Counted from the stretch's first letter, positions 19,421-29,678 are shown. The stretch: DNA of 64,000 nucleotides from an uncultured Lentisphaerota bacterium (GCA_903912445.1 CAIWHP010000119.1:1-64000), one strand, 5' to 3'. Made by a program: numbers and translations. The notes: generated by a model not told the origin, from the letters alone.

Positions 19421-20323
19421 CTACGCCTGGGTGGCCTTCCGGAGCATGTCTTCCCAGAGCTTGCGCTGCTCGATCATCGCCGCGACGCGGTCGGGCACCT
19501 TGTCGGTGTCCTCCATCAGCGCCCAGCCGTCCCAGTTGGCTGCGGTGAGCAGCTTGACCTGTTCCTGGTAGGGGAAGTCCGTGCTGGTCAGGTTGTGCAG
19601 ATGCACGGTGCGGGCAAGGCGGTTTTTTACCAGCGAGAACTGGGCCGCGAAGCCCGGCGGTGTGGCGTCGCGCTTGTCGCTGTTCAGCCGTACGCCCACG
19701 GCTTTCTCGGTCACCTGATCCATGATCGCCTTCATGGTCGGCAGCGCGCCGGCCGGGCCGTGCGCCTCGAGGTCCACGCGCTGCCCGATGCCGGCCGCGA
19801 ACGCACCGAGTTCGTTCACGCTCGCGGCGATCTGCGCGATCGTCTTCTCCTGCGCGACGCCGGGATGGAACTGGTTGGGGAAAACCCGCAGCGAGAGCGA
19901 ACCGATGTCGGCGCTCAATTGCAGATACTGTTTCGCCGCCGCGATGGACGCCTTCAGCTTCGCCGGCTCAGGCCAGTCCATCCGCTCGCTGCAGGCGATG
20001 GACACGACAGCGACGGGACTATCGGCGAAGCGCTTCTTCACCTCGCCGCACTGCACGCCGGTCAGTTCCAGTTCGACGCCGTGTTTGTATTTCGACTGCG
20101 TCCGCAACTCCACGCCGAGGACGTTGGCCTTCGTCAGGTTGGCGATCAGCGTCGGGATATCCCAGTCCATGCCCCATTGATAGGTCGCCAGGCCGAGCCG
20201 CAGCTTGGCTGTCTGGGGCGCGGCCTCGGCCGCGAAACCGCGTACGGCGGCAAGCCCGAGGGCCGCCTGCAATGTGCCGGCGAGAAATTCCCGGCGGGAG
20301 GTATTGGTGTGGAGGGTTTTCAT
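19421..20323 (-). CDS. Exported sugar phosphate isomerase/epimerase-like TIM barrel
   Basis: 300-aa protein of the xylose-isomerase-like TIM-barrel family. The N-terminus TSRREFLAGTLQAALGLAAV is a Tat signal, so it should act outside the cytoplasm. Barrel features are LRLGLATYQWGMDWDIPTL, LGVELRT, VVSIACSERMDWPEPAKL, VDLEAHGPAGALPTM and the late WALMEDTDK. Such proteins are called isomerases by fold, but metal and substrate are often undetermined. It sits 49 bp downstream of the GxxExxY stop on the same strand, and next to an exported Gfo/Idh/MocA protein beyond that element. Confidence 0.75.
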   Translation of the reverse strand: MKTLHTNTSRREFLAGTLQAALGLAAVRGFAAEAAPQTAKLRLGLATYQWGMDWDIPTLIANLTKANVLGVELRTQSKYKHGVELELTGVQCGEVKKRFADSPVAVVSIACSERMDWPEPAKLKASIAAAKQYLQLSADIGSLSLRVFPNQFHPGVAQEKTIAQIAASVNELGAFAAGIGQRVDLEAHGPAGALPTMKAIMDQVTEKAVGVRLNSDKRDATPPGFAAQFSLVKNRLARTVHLHNLTSTDFPYQEQVKLLTAANWDGWALMEDTDKVPDRVAAMIEQRKLWEDMLRKATQA

Positions 20324-20347
20324 AGGAGTCCTTTCGTTGTTATTTTT

Positions 20348-20377
20348 TTCGACAGAATCATTGATGGCAGAATCATT
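20348..20377 (+). repeat. 30-bp terminal inverted repeat, left
   Basis: Begins TTCGACAGAATCATT. Its reverse complement is found exactly at 21253-21282. Confidence 0.92.
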
Positions 20378-21173
20378 TTAGAAGGGTTTTGAGAGTGACA
20401 ACTCTTTGGTCGAAGTTGATCCACTGGGTTTTTTCCAAGCGCGTATGGCGTAGTAACCGTACAAGGTGTGTCTCGTAAGTATCAAGATGTTGTCGGATAG
20501 CGGAGAGATGCCAGGCTGTCGTGGCATCCAACAAGCATAGTGTTTGTGTGCCGACACTGCGACCAGCCACCTCGATCGCAACGGAGTGGAGGCCGGCTTC
20601 CGGACCAGCCAGAAAGTGCAGGAGTGCTTCTCGGTACAGGGTCGCATCCAAAAAAGTCCCCCAGTCGGCAAGCAAGGCGCAAAGCATCTCCCGCAGTCGC
20701 CGGCTCGCCGGGTCGTCGCCCTGCCATGCGCCGTCAATCAGTTGGAAGGCAAGCCGGTCCTGTCGCCGAAGGTTGGTGGACACAAAGCGCGACTCGACCG
20801 AGCCGGGGCGGAAGTTCACGAGTTTACCGTGACCGAGGTCAACAAGCAGAAGATAGTTAAGGAGCTGCTTCTGATGACTACTGTTGAGTGTTTCCACGGC
20901 TTTCAATTCGTAGATGGCTCCGCGCTCGACCAACAGGTCGAGATAGTAAGGCTTGGCAAAATATTGGTATACCACGCGTAAGGATACCTCTTGCGACACC
21001 TCAAAACCGCTGGACCGGCAGCGCTGCGCCAATTCCTCCTGATAAATCTGCTCGTCACAGAACCGACCAAGCGTGTTGTGAATATCGAACGCATGCCGCA
21101 TCACCAGTTTGTCCACGGCATGGAAACGCTCCTGCCCGACCCGGTCAAATTCAACACTGCATTCAACCGGCAT
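20373..21173 (-). CDS. GxxExxY family (PD-(D/E)XK nuclease-like) protein with extra C-terminal domain
   Basis: 266 aa from ATG 21173, which has GGAGAAG at a good distance; a longer start at 21266 lies inside the right inverted repeat. The N-terminal domain is GxxExxY-like: FDIHNTLGRFCDEQIYQEEL (E41 and Y44), then the nuclease-type core LDLLVERGAIYELKAVETL with D79, E89 and K91, and SSHQKQLLNYLLLVDL. The family is placed in the PD-(D/E)XK superfamily, so DNA cleavage is possible but unproven. Usual members are about 125 aa; the extra 140-residue C-terminal region is unrecognised. The gene is bounded by 30-bp inverted repeats, suggesting a cassette. Its neighbours are exported sugar enzymes with no obvious link. 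Confidence 0.8.
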   Translation of the reverse strand: MPVECSVEFDRVGQERFHAVDKLVMRHAFDIHNTLGRFCDEQIYQEELAQRCRSSGFEVSQEVSLRVVYQYFAKPYYLDLLVERGAIYELKAVETLNSSHQKQLLNYLLLVDLGHGKLVNFRPGSVESRFVSTNLRRQDRLAFQLIDGAWQGDDPASRRLREMLCALLADWGTFLDATLYREALLHFLAGPEAGLHSVAIEVAGRSVGTQTLCLLDATTAWHLSAIRQHLDTYETHLVRLLRHTRLEKTQWINFDQRVVTLKTLLK

Positions 21174-21252
21174 TCTCTTCTCCAGTCCCCTGTGGTTGTC
21201 CGAAGCTCCATCCCTTTGCCCGCTTTTTCGCGGGAGCTCTCCGACTCTCTTC

Positions 21253-21282
21253 AATGATTCTGCCATCAATGATTCTGTCGAA
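21253..21282 (-). repeat. 30-bp terminal inverted repeat, right
   Basis: Exact reverse complement of 20348-20377. It begins AATGATTCTGCCATCAATGA on the plus strand. Confidence 0.92.
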
Positions 21283-21305
21283 CCCCATACCCCTCGCTCC
21301 GCTCC

Positions 21306-22787
21306 TTAAACTTTCTCAGGGACCACGAACGGGGCGCGGTAGGGGCGCGTCACCAGCGCGTTGGCTTCCGCGCTGAACGCGCCGGTGAAGCGCTCCGTCT
21401 GCGGGTCCATCGTCAGCAGCGGTCCCAGCGTCGCCGGGGTGGCCTGCAGGTCGATGCCGTTGGCGTCCAGATGCGCGCGGATCTTTTCGAAGGCGGCGCC
21501 CAGTTCCTTCTGTCCGCCGATGCGTTCGGCGATCTGTCCGGCGGGCATGGTCTTGCCAAGGCGGTAGGAAATATTTCCCATGTGCACGAGCGCCGCGGAG
21601 AGGTGGCCCTGTTCGATATCGGCCACGAGTTCCTCCGCGCGCCGGCTGCGGACGGCGGCGAGGAAGTTGCGGTTGAGATTCGGCGTCGTGGGCTCGAAGG
21701 TGCGGATCAACTTGCCGTTCTTGTCATAGGCCTTGTTCGCCGCAAGCCAGCCGTCCTCGCAGAAAACGGTCACGCCGATCTGCTGGCCGTGGAGCGCATC
21801 CATCGCCTTCGCGTTCCAGTTCCCGGTCAGCAGCGACTTCTCGCGCGGCAACCCGCGCACGTCGAAGATCACCGGCGCGGGTTCGTAGTCGAGATAGATG
21901 AGCTGCGTGTTCGGCGTCTGCCCGTCGTCGTCGTAGCCGAAACGCCCGCCCAGGCTCACCACGTGGCGCGGCAGCCCCTGCCGCGTCGCCATGCGGCAGC
22001 CATCGACGTAGTGGATACCCATGTTGCCGAGGTCGCCGCTGCCGGTCTGCCAGTCCCAGTGCCAGTCATAATGCAGGTATTGCCGCCGCAGCGGCTGCAC
22101 CGGCGCGGGGCCGGACCACAGGTCGTAGTCGAGCCCGGGCGGGAGCGGCTGCGGGCCCGCCACCTTGCCGATGCCGGGCCGCGGCTTGTAGTTCACGCCG
22201 TAGATGAGCCGGATTTTTCCGAGATGTCCTTCGTGCACCCACTGCAGCGCCTCGGTGTAGCCGCTGCGCTCGCGCGAGCCGCTGGTGCACAGGACGATCC
22301 GTTGGTATTTGCGCGCGGCTTCGACCATCTTGCGGCCTTCGAAAATATTGTGCGACGCCGGCTTCTGTACGAAAACGTCCTTGCCCGCCTGGCAAGCCCA
22401 GACTGTTGCCAGCGCGTGCCAGTGGTTGGGCGTCGTGATGCTGACCGCGTCGATGTCGTCGCGCTCCAGCAGCTGGCGCAGGTCGCGGTAGGCCGCGACC
22501 TTTTCGTTGCGCTTCGCGAACTGCGCGACCTCCCCGTCGAGGATGGTCTGGTCCACGTCGCAGAGCGCCACGATGCGCACGCCGGGGATCTGGCGCCAGT
22601 CGCGGATGTCCTGCTTGCCCTTGCCGCCGATCTTGACGGTGGAGCCGATGCCGATCACGCCGATGCGGATAGCGTCGTTGGCGCCCAGCGTGCGGGCGAA
22701 GGGGGCGCGGCGCAGGCCGCCGCCCAGCCAGGCCGCCGTGCAGGCGGTGGCGCTCTTGAGGAAAGTCCGGCGCGATGGCGTGTTCAT
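21306..22787 (-). CDS. Tat-exported Gfo/Idh/MocA-family oxidoreductase
   Basis: 493-aa NAD(P)-dependent oxidoreductase-like protein. The Tat signal SRRTFLKSATACTAAWLGGG opens the protein. The Rossmann start IRIGVIGIGSTVKIGGKGKQ, ALCDVD, the family motif region ITTPNHWHALATVWACQAGK and VFVQKPASHNIFEGRK (equivalent of the EKP motif, here QKP) are clear. DWHWDWQTGSGDLGNMGIHYVDGC is typical of the exported subfamily with the metal/active-site histidine. Export implies a tightly bound cofactor. A 420-bp spacer separates it from the divergent sensor kinase. Confidence 0.88.
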   Translation of the reverse strand: MNTPSRRTFLKSATACTAAWLGGGLRRAPFARTLGANDAIRIGVIGIGSTVKIGGKGKQDIRDWRQIPGVRIVALCDVDQTILDGEVAQFAKRNEKVAAYRDLRQLLERDDIDAVSITTPNHWHALATVWACQAGKDVFVQKPASHNIFEGRKMVEAARKYQRIVLCTSGSRERSGYTEALQWVHEGHLGKIRLIYGVNYKPRPGIGKVAGPQPLPPGLDYDLWSGPAPVQPLRRQYLHYDWHWDWQTGSGDLGNMGIHYVDGCRMATRQGLPRHVVSLGGRFGYDDDGQTPNTQLIYLDYEPAPVIFDVRGLPREKSLLTGNWNAKAMDALHGQQIGVTVFCEDGWLAANKAYDKNGKLIRTFEPTTPNLNRNFLAAVRSRRAEELVADIEQGHLSAALVHMGNISYRLGKTMPAGQIAERIGGQKELGAAFEKIRAHLDANGIDLQATPATLGPLLTMDPQTERFTGAFSAEANALVTRPYRAPFVVPEKV

Positions 22788-23207
22788 AGCTGCGGTGCCC
22801 TCGAAGAAACGATTGGCGGCACCGTAGTCCCGCGCCCGCAGCGGTTCAATCCCAATTTTGAGGAAGCCGCCCTTGCTGGCGCTGGAACGGGAGGATTGTC
22901 TTGACGCTGTTTGCGCGAAGAAATATTTTTGTTTCTTAGGTTGTGAAAACGTTGTTTCCAGCGTCCGGCGTCGTAGGACGGAGCCTCTATTCCGCCCGCG
23001 TTCTGATGGGCAGTTCGCCTCACGGCAGCGTCAGCTTACCTAGGGTAGCACATCGAGCCGTTTCATCCATGCCGGTCCCGGGATCGTTGCCAGCTCAAGC
23101 GGAAGCGTATGCACCATACAGGGTCTAACCCTGTGCCTACAACAGGGCGCCATAACCACTGGTAGTTTGCAAGCCATGGCTCAACTCGACAGCAGCGAAA
23201 GAGTCTT
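22788..23207. other. 420-bp divergent promoter region
   Basis: Between two divergent genes. It contains the promoter-like pair at 22901-22929 and about 280 nt of leader to the kinase ATG. I find no small ORF or recognisable riboswitch in it. Confidence 0.6.
22901..22929 (+). promoter_or_regulatory. Candidate sigma-70 promoter for the kinase operon
   Basis: TTGACG (22901-22906), 17-bp spacer, TATTTT (22924-22929), followed by A/T-rich sequence. It reads toward the gene at 23208 and would give a leader of roughly 270 nt. Confidence 0.55.
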
Positions 23208-25832
23208 ATGAAAGCTCCTGAACCAACCCCGGCACCGCAAGCACACCTGGCGAACCAGGCCGAGGGTCATCTCACCGGCTGGGGTTTCCTCCTGATCTTC
23301 CTCGCGCTCGCCGCCGGCATCATCGCTGTCGGCGCCCTCGTCTATCGGCATACTGCGCAGCAGTTCCGCGCCGGGGCGGAGCGCCAACTGAGCGCCATCG
23401 CGGAGTTAAAGACGGGCGAGTTGCAGCAATGGCGCAAGGAACGGCTGGGCGATGGCGCCCAAGTGCTCAAAAACCCCGCCTTCAACGGTTTGGTCCGGCG
23501 CTGGTTCGCCAGGCCAGACGACGCGGAGGCCGAACAGCAGCTGCGGGTCTGGCTCGGCCAAATCCGGGCAGGGGGTCAATATGCCCGGATCCGTTTGCTG
23601 GATGCGCAAGGCAGCGTGCGGCTGGCCCTCGGCGATGATCCGGCGCCGGTGACCAGCCTCGTGGTGCAGAACCTGCCCGCTGTCCTGCGGGGAGGCCGGG
23701 TGGTCCTGCAGGATTTCTACCGCAGCGAACACGATCAGCGCATCCATCTGGCGGTGCTGGTGCCCCTCCTCGACGAAACCGCAGGCGACCGGCCGCTGGG
23801 GCTCTTGACGCTGCGTATTGATCCGTTCACCTATCTCTATCCCTTCATCGCGCGTTGGCCCGTGCCCAGCCCGACGGCCGAGACCTTGCTCGTCCGCCGG
23901 GAGAGCAATGCGGTGGTGTTCCTGAATAATCTCCGGTTCCAAACCAATGCCGCGCTGAACTTCCGCGCGCCTTTGGACCGCGTCCACTTGCCCGCGGCGC
24001 AAGCCGCCTTGGGCCGCGAGTGCGTCATGGCCGGCGAGGACTACCGCGGCGAGACGGTGGTGGCCGCCCTGCACACGGTCCCCGACTCGCCGTGGGCGCT
24101 GGTCGCCCGCATGGATGCCGCGGAAGTCTATGCGCCACTGTGGGAACGTCTCTGGCTAGGCATTGTTTTGATCGGTGCCTTGCTCCTCGCAGCGGGCGCG
24201 GGCGTGGGTTGGATCTGGCGGCAGCGGCGCATCCGCATCCTCCAAGAGCGCGCGGAGATCTCGGCGGCGTTGCGCGCTTCGGAGGTGCGCTATCGCCGTC
24301 TGTTCGAGGCCGCGCGCGACGGCGTCTTGATTCTCGATGCCAAGACCGGAATGGTCGTGGATGTGAATCCCTACTTGATCGAGTTGCTGACCGTCACGCG
24401 CGAGGTGTTCCTGGGTAAGAAAGTCTGGGAGCTGGGCTTCTTCAAGGACGCCATCGCCAACGAGGACAACTTCCGGGAGTTGCAGCAGACGGGTTACGTC
24501 CGCTACGAAGACATGGCGCTGGAAGGCGTAGACGGCCGGCGGCACGAGGTGGAGTTCGTCAGCAACGTCTATCTGGTGAACGACCAGAAAGTGATCCAGT
24601 GTAACATCCGCGACATCTCCGAGCGTGTGAAGGCGGCGGCGGCACTGGCCGAAGCACAGTCGCTCCTGCAAGCGGCCTTGGATTGCAGCTCGGCTGGCAT
24701 TGCCATCGCCGATGCGCCGGGCGGGCTACTGCGCTATGTGAACCGGGCGGGTTTGCTGATTCGCGGCGCCGGCGAGGCCGAGGTGGTGGCCGGCGTGGAT
24801 ATCAACCAATACGTCGCCAGTTGGAAACTGCTGGACCTCGATGGTACTCCGCTAAAGATGGAGCAGGTGCCGCTGGCGAGGGCGGTGCTGTTTGGCGAAC
24901 AGAGCACGCGGGAGTTCATCATCCGCCGCGACGCACACGAAGACCGGGTCGTGCTGGCGAACGCGGCTCCCATCCGCAACCCGGAAGGCAAGGTCATCGC
25001 CGGCATCGTGGTCTTCGTGGATATCACCAAGAGCAAGCAGGCGGAGGAAGAAATCCGCCGGCTCAACGCCACACTGGAGCAGCGCGTGGTCGAACGCACC
25101 GGCCAGCTTACCGCGGCCAACAAGGAGCTGGAGGCGTTCAGCTATTCCGTCTCGCACGATCTGCGCGCGCCGCTGCGGGCGATGGACGGGTATAGCGCGG
25201 CCTTGCTGGAGGACTGCGCCGGCCGGCTGGACGAGTCCGCGCAGCACTATTTGCGACGTATCCGGGCCGGCAGCCAGCGGATGGCGGAGTTGATTGACGA
25301 TCTGCTGAGCCTCTCCCGCGAGTCGCAGGCGCAGATGCGGCGCGAGCGCGTGGACCTGACGGCGCTGGCCGGCGAGATCGGCGCGGACCTGCAGCGGGCG
25401 CAGCCCGACCGCGCGCTGGAGTTGGTCGTGGCCCCGGGCCTGACGGCCGACGCCGACCCGCGCATGTTGCGGGTGGTGCTGAACAATCTGCTGGGCAATG
25501 CGTGGAAGTTCACCGGCCATTGCGACCGGGCCAGGATCGAGGTGGGCGTGGTCGCCAGCCCCGACCCGACCGCCCCGGTCTTCTTCATCCGCGACAACGG
25601 CGCGGGGTTCGATATGGCCTATGCCGACAAGCTCTTCGGCGCCTTCCAGCGCTTGCACAGCCAGGCGGAGTTCGCCGGCTCCGGCATCGGGCTGGCCTTG
25701 GTGCAGCGGATCATGCACCGCCATCGCGGCCGGGTCTGGGCCGAGGCCAGCCCCGGCCAGGGCGCCAGCTTCTACTTTACGTTTGGAAAGGAAGTGAACG
25801 ATGAACGAGAAAAAAACCATCCTGCTGGTTGA
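23208..25832 (+). CDS. Membrane PAS-containing sensor histidine kinase
   Basis: 874-aa sensor kinase. A first transmembrane helix (about 27-47) and a second (about 308-332) bracket an extracytoplasmic sensor of roughly 260 residues. Two PAS domains (about 350-475 and 490-610) follow, then a coiled coil (RLNATLEQRVVERTGQLTAA). The H-box SYSVSHDLRAPLRAMDGYS places the phospho-acceptor His near residue 649. The catalytic domain has NNLLGNAWKFT (N-box), IRDNGAGFDM and GSGIGLALVQRIMHRHRGRV. The H-box and ATPase type resemble phytochrome-like kinases. The last 32 bp overlap the response regulator ATG at 25801, implying a tightly coupled pair. The signal sensed is unknown. Confidence 0.92.
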   Translation: MKAPEPTPAPQAHLANQAEGHLTGWGFLLIFLALAAGIIAVGALVYRHTAQQFRAGAERQLSAIAELKTGELQQWRKERLGDGAQVLKNPAFNGLVRRWFARPDDAEAEQQLRVWLGQIRAGGQYARIRLLDAQGSVRLALGDDPAPVTSLVVQNLPAVLRGGRVVLQDFYRSEHDQRIHLAVLVPLLDETAGDRPLGLLTLRIDPFTYLYPFIARWPVPSPTAETLLVRRESNAVVFLNNLRFQTNAALNFRAPLDRVHLPAAQAALGRECVMAGEDYRGETVVAALHTVPDSPWALVARMDAAEVYAPLWERLWLGIVLIGALLLAAGAGVGWIWRQRRIRILQERAEISAALRASEVRYRRLFEAARDGVLILDAKTGMVVDVNPYLIELLTVTREVFLGKKVWELGFFKDAIANEDNFRELQQTGYVRYEDMALEGVDGRRHEVEFVSNVYLVNDQKVIQCNIRDISERVKAAAALAEAQSLLQAALDCSSAGIAIADAPGGLLRYVNRAGLLIRGAGEAEVVAGVDINQYVASWKLLDLDGTPLKMEQVPLARAVLFGEQSTREFIIRRDAHEDRVVLANAAPIRNPEGKVIAGIVVFVDITKSKQAEEEIRRLNATLEQRVVERTGQLTAANKELEAFSYSVSHDLRAPLRAMDGYSAALLEDCAGRLDESAQHYLRRIRAGSQRMAELIDDLLSLSRESQAQMRRERVDLTALAGEIGADLQRAQPDRALELVVAPGLTADADPRMLRVVLNNLLGNAWKFTGHCDRARIEVGVVASPDPTAPVFFIRDNGAGFDMAYADKLFGAFQRLHSQAEFAGSGIGLALVQRIMHRHRGRVWAEASPGQGASFYFTFGKEVNDEREKNHPAG

Positions 25833-26250
25833 AGACAATCCCGATGACGAGGCGCTGGTGTTGCGGGTGCTGCGCAAGCACAACCTCGCCAACGAAATCG
25901 TGCTTGCCCACGACGGCGTCGAGGCGCTCGACTATCTGTTCGGCACCGGCGCCTATGCGGGCCGCGACCTCGGCCAGACGCCGCAGGTCGTGCTGCTGGA
26001 CTTGAAGCTGCCGAAGGTGGATGGACTCGAGGTGCTGCGCCGCGTGCGCCAGGATCCGCGGACGCGGCTCCAGCCGGTGGTCATCCTCACGTCCTCGAAA
26101 GAAGAAGTCGACCGCATCAAGGGGTACTCCCTCGGCGTCAACAGCTACATCCGCAAGCCGGTGGATTTCGATCAGTTTACCGAGTCCGTCCGCCAACTGG
26201 GCCTCTATTGGCTGTTGCTCAACGAACCACCGCCGCAGGGACTCCCATGA
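25801..26250 (+). CDS. Single-domain response regulator (CheY/Rcp1-like)
   Basis: 149-aa receiver with no output domain. The acidic pair is in LLVEDNPDDEALVLRVL, the phospho-acceptor is D67 in VVLLDLKLPKVDG, T/S in ILTSSKEE and K in NSYIRKPVDF. The insertion EALDYLFGTGAYAGRDL is typical of the Rcp1-like class that partners phytochrome-type kinases. It overlaps the upstream kinase by 32 bp and the downstream hybrid kinase by ATGA, so it probably shuttles phosphate between the two. Confidence 0.93.
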   Translation: MNEKKTILLVEDNPDDEALVLRVLRKHNLANEIVLAHDGVEALDYLFGTGAYAGRDLGQTPQVVLLDLKLPKVDGLEVLRRVRQDPRTRLQPVVILTSSKEEVDRIKGYSLGVNSYIRKPVDFDQFTESVRQLGLYWLLLNEPPPQGLP

Positions 26251-29200
26251 ACACGCCGCGCAAGCCGCTCCAGTGCCTCCTGGTCGAGGATTCCGCGGAC
26301 GACGCGGAACTGCTGCTGCGCGCGCTGCGCACCGGCGGCTTCGACGTGACCTGGGAACGCGTGGAGACGGCCGGGGCGATGCGCGCCGCGCTGGACCGCC
26401 AGCCGTGGGACCTGATCATCGCCGATCACAGCATGCCGCAGTTCAGCGGGCTGGCCGCGCTGGAGGTGCTCAAGACGAGCGGCCTCGACCTGCCCTTCAT
26501 CCTCATTTCCGGCACGATGGGCGAGGAGCAAGCTGTCGCCGCCATGCGGGCGGGCGTCCATGATTACTTCATCAAAGGCCGGCTGGCGCTCCTGATCCCC
26601 GCCGTGGAGCGCGAGTTGCAGAACGCCGCCGCGCGGCGCGAACAGCGGAAAGCCGCTGCCACTCTACTGGAGAGCAAGCAGCAGTTGCAGACCTACATAG
26701 ATAACGCCGGCGACGCGATCTATGTGGTGGAGCGGGCGACCGGCCGGATCCAGAACTGCAATGCGCGTGCGTGCCTCGAACTGGGTTACAGTCGGGCTGA
26801 ACTCCTGCAACTGACCACGATGGATATCGAGGCCCAGCTTTCCTCGGGAGCAGTCGTTGCGCTTCACCAGCAACAAAAGGCGGGAGAGCCGCGGACGATC
26901 ACCGGAACGCACCGGCGCAAGGATGGCACCCTGTTCCCGGTCGAAATCCGGCTCAGCTCCCTGGCACCGGCGCAACCGGAACTCATCCTTTCCATCGTGC
27001 GGAACATCACCGAACGTCAACGTGCGGAGCAAGCCTTGCGGAAGAGCGAGGTGGAGTTCCGCACCACGTTCGAAATGGCCTCCATCGGGATGGCGCAGGC
27101 CAATCCGCATACCGGCCGCTTCCAGCGCGTCAACCAGAAGATGTGCGCCATCACCGGCTACACCGCGGAAGAACTGCTCAAGATGAGCGTCCGTGATGTC
27201 ACCTACCCGGACGACCGGCAGGCCGATGGGCAGCTCTTCCAGCGCGTCATCAAGGGCGCGCAACCGGACTACCAGATCGAGAAGCGCTACGTCCGCAAGG
27301 ATGGCAGCCTGGTCTGGGTGAGCATCAACATGACCGTCATCCGGAACGCCGATGGGCGGCCGGTGCACACCATGGCGACGATTGAGGACATCACCGCGCG
27401 CAAGCAGGCGGAGGAGGCGATCCAACGCGAGCGCGTCCTCAGCGACACCATTATCGACAGTATCCCGGGCACCTTCTACCTGCTCGACGAACACGGCCGC
27501 TACGCACGCTGGAACACCTACCAGCGCGAGGAGATCCTCGGCAAGCCAGACGACCAGATGTCGGGCATGAACGCGCTTGACACTATCCATCCGGAAGACC
27601 GGGCTCTCATACAAGCGCGAATCGCGAATGTATTGCAGGACGGCAAAGAGGAGACCGTCGAGGGCCGGGTGCTGTTGCGCGGCGGACCGGCCTTCATCTG
27701 GATGCTGATGACGGGCCGGCGCATGATGATCGCGGATCGGCCCTTCCTGGTGGGCACCGGCATCGACATCACCGCGCGCAAGCAGGCGGTGGAGGCGCTG
27801 CAGCGGTATGCGATGGCGGTGGAGCAGTCGAGCGACGGGATCGCCATCACCGACATGGAGGGCAAACTGGTGTTGGTGAACAACGCGTGGGCACAGATGC
27901 ACGGTTGCGAAATCTCCGGGCAGGTCGGGCAGCCCCTAGCCCTCAACCACACCCCGGAACAAATGGCGCGCGACGTTATCCCCTTCAACGCAGCACTGCT
28001 GCAGCATGGCTCACACATTGCTGAGGTCGGGCATCGGCGCAAGGACGGCACCACGTTCCCGACGCGGATGAGCGGCACGCTGATGAAAGATGAGCATGGG
28101 AAGCTGGTAGGCATGGTCGGCATCGCCCGCGACATCACCGAGCAGATGCGTACCGAGCAGGAACATCTGCGCTTGAGCACGGCGATCGAACAGGCCGCGG
28201 AGACGGTGGTGATCACCGACACGACCGGCACGATCCTCTATGCCAATCCGGCGTTCGAGAAGGTCACCGGCTACACCCGCGCCGAAGCTTACGGCCAAAA
28301 CCCGCGCGTCCTCAAGAGTGGCAAACAAGATGCGGAGTTCTACCGGAACATGTGGGCGCTGCTGACCGCCGGAGAAGTGTGGGCCGGCCACCTGATCAAC
28401 AAGCGCAAGGATGGCGCTCTGTATGAAGAAGACGCCACCATCTCGCCCGTCCTCGACGCCAAGGGCCAGATCATCAACTATGTGGCCGTCAAACGCGACG
28501 TGACCCGCGAGGTGGCACTGGAAACGCAGAATCGGCAGGCGGCGAAGATGGAGGCCATCGGCCGGTTGGCCGGCGGCGTGGCCCACGACTTCAACAACCA
28601 GCTCCAGGTGATTCTGGGCAACGTGGAACTGATCTTGGCAGGGTTGCCGACTGAGCATCCGATCCAAGCCGACCTCCATGAAATTCAGGCCTCGGCACGC
28701 CGCTCAGCCGACCTCACGCGGCAACTGCTGGCCTTCTCGCGCAAACAGACCATTGAGCCGGTGGTCTTGGAACTGAATGCGGCCATCGGCCAGAGTTTGA
28801 AAATGCTCAACCGGCTGATTGGCGAAAACATTTCGCTGAACTTTCTGGCGCAGTCGGTCGCCGAAAACGTATTCATGGACCCCGGCCAGTTGGATCAGCT
28901 CCTCGCCAATCTGGTGGTCAACGCGCGCGATGCCATTCCCGGCTCGGGGACTATTTCCATCAACGTCACAAATCGCATGCTCCAAGAGTCCGACTGCCAG
29001 GGTAGGATCGATTTCATCCCGCCCGGCGATTATGTGGTGCTGACGGTGCGCGACGATGGCGCTGGCATGACCCCGGAAATCCAGTCGCACATCTTCGAAC
29101 CGTTCTTCACCACCAAGGCCTTGGGCAAAGGGACCGGACTGGGCTTGGCCATGGTCTTTGGCATCGTCAAGCAGAACAACGGTGCCATCACAGTACATAG

Positions 29201-29678
29201 CGCGCCCCAGCAGGGCACCACCTTCACCATCTATCTGCCTCGCGTGCGAGCCGCCGTGCCCGCCGCGGCGGGAAAACCGGAAGAGCGCATACCCACCGGC
29301 ACGGAAACCATCCTGTTGGTGGAGGACGAAAAGAGCGTATTGGAGCTGATCAAGCGGACGCTTGCAAAACAAGGATACAAGGTTTTGGCGGCGGCTACAC
29401 CGCAACTGGCCTTGCAGACGTACGCGCAGTATCCGGATACCATCCACCTGCTCCTCACCGACGTGATCATGCCGACCATGAGCGGCAAGGAATTGACGGA
29501 GCGCATCCAAGCGCTGCGGCCCGACATCCGCATCCTCTTCATGTCAGGCTATAGCGCGGATATCATCGCCCAGCAAGGCCATCTGCCGGAGGGCCTGAAC
29601 CTCCTGCAAAAGCCCTTCAGCAGTGCCGCCCTCGCACAGCGCATCCGCGCCGCGCTCGACACGCCTCCTGCGCCGTGA
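26247..29678 (+). CDS. REC-multi-PAS-HisKA-HATPase-REC hybrid histidine kinase
   Basis: 1143-aa soluble hybrid kinase. An N-terminal receiver (about 8-125; acceptor D in [13 protein letters not shown]) is followed by about five PAS/PAC units (roughly 145-770, each ending in an [16 protein letters not shown]-like linker). HisKA carries [20 protein letters not shown] (His near 777). HATPase_c contains [24 protein letters not shown] and [19 protein letters not shown], and the C-terminal receiver has D in [13 protein letters not shown]. There are no membrane helices, so it is cytoplasmic. The ATG at 26247 overlaps the preceding TGA; the upstream in-frame ATG at 26208 is inside the regulator gene. 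As third gene of the unit it probably completes the phosphorelay. Confidence 0.92.
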   Translation: MNTPRKPLQCLLVEDSADDAELLLRALRTGGFDVTWERVETAGAMRAALDRQPWDLIIADHSMPQFSGLAALEVLKTSGLDLPFILISGTMGEEQAVAAMRAGVHDYFIKGRLALLIPAVERELQNAAARREQRKAAATLLESKQQLQTYIDNAGDAIYVVERATGRIQNCNARACLELGYSRAELLQLTTMDIEAQLSSGAVVALHQQQKAGEPRTITGTHRRKDGTLFPVEIRLSSLAPAQPELILSIVRNITERQRAEQALRKSEVEFRTTFEMASIGMAQANPHTGRFQRVNQKMCAITGYTAEELLKMSVRDVTYPDDRQADGQLFQRVIKGAQPDYQIEKRYVRKDGSLVWVSINMTVIRNADGRPVHTMATIEDITARKQAEEAIQRERVLSDTIIDSIPGTFYLLDEHGRYARWNTYQREEILGKPDDQMSGMNALDTIHPEDRALIQARIANVLQDGKEETVEGRVLLRGGPAFIWMLMTGRRMMIADRPFLVGTGIDITARKQAVEALQRYAMAVEQSSDGIAITDMEGKLVLVNNAWAQMHGCEISGQVGQPLALNHTPEQMARDVIPFNAALLQHGSHIAEVGHRRKDGTTFPTRMSGTLMKDEHGKLVGMVGIARDITEQMRTEQEHLRLSTAIEQAAETVVITDTTGTILYANPAFEKVTGYTRAEAYGQNPRVLKSGKQDAEFYRNMWALLTAGEVWAGHLINKRKDGALYEEDATISPVLDAKGQIINYVAVKRDVTREVALETQNRQAAKMEAIGRLAGGVAHDFNNQLQVILGNVELILAGLPTEHPIQADLHEIQASARRSADLTRQLLAFSRKQTIEPVVLELNAAIGQSLKMLNRLIGENISLNFLAQSVAENVFMDPGQLDQLLANLVVNARDAIPGSGTISINVTNRMLQESDCQGRIDFIPPGDYVVLTVRDDGAGMTPEIQSHIFEPFFTTKALGKGTGLGLAMVFGIVKQNNGAITVHSAPQQGTTFTIYLPRVRAAVPAAAGKPEERIPTGTETILLVEDEKSVLELIKRTLAKQGYKVLAAATPQLALQTYAQYPDTIHLLLTDVIMPTMSGKELTERIQALRPDIRILFMSGYSADIIAQQGHLPEGLNLLQKPFSSAALAQRIRAALDTPPAP

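Larger units (their letters stand above)
20348..21282. mobile_element. Possible 935-bp inverted-repeat cassette carrying a GxxExxY gene
   Basis: Perfect 30-bp inverted repeats at 20348-20377 and 21253-21282 bound the GxxExxY gene. Each repeat contains two copies of the word CAGAATCATT separated by GATGG. The gene's TGA lies inside the left repeat. I see no target-site duplication next to the repeats. Mobility is inference. Confidence 0.55.

Noticed and set aside
20340-21290. Target-site duplication around the GxxExxY cassette
   Set aside because: Bases outside the two repeats do not match each other.
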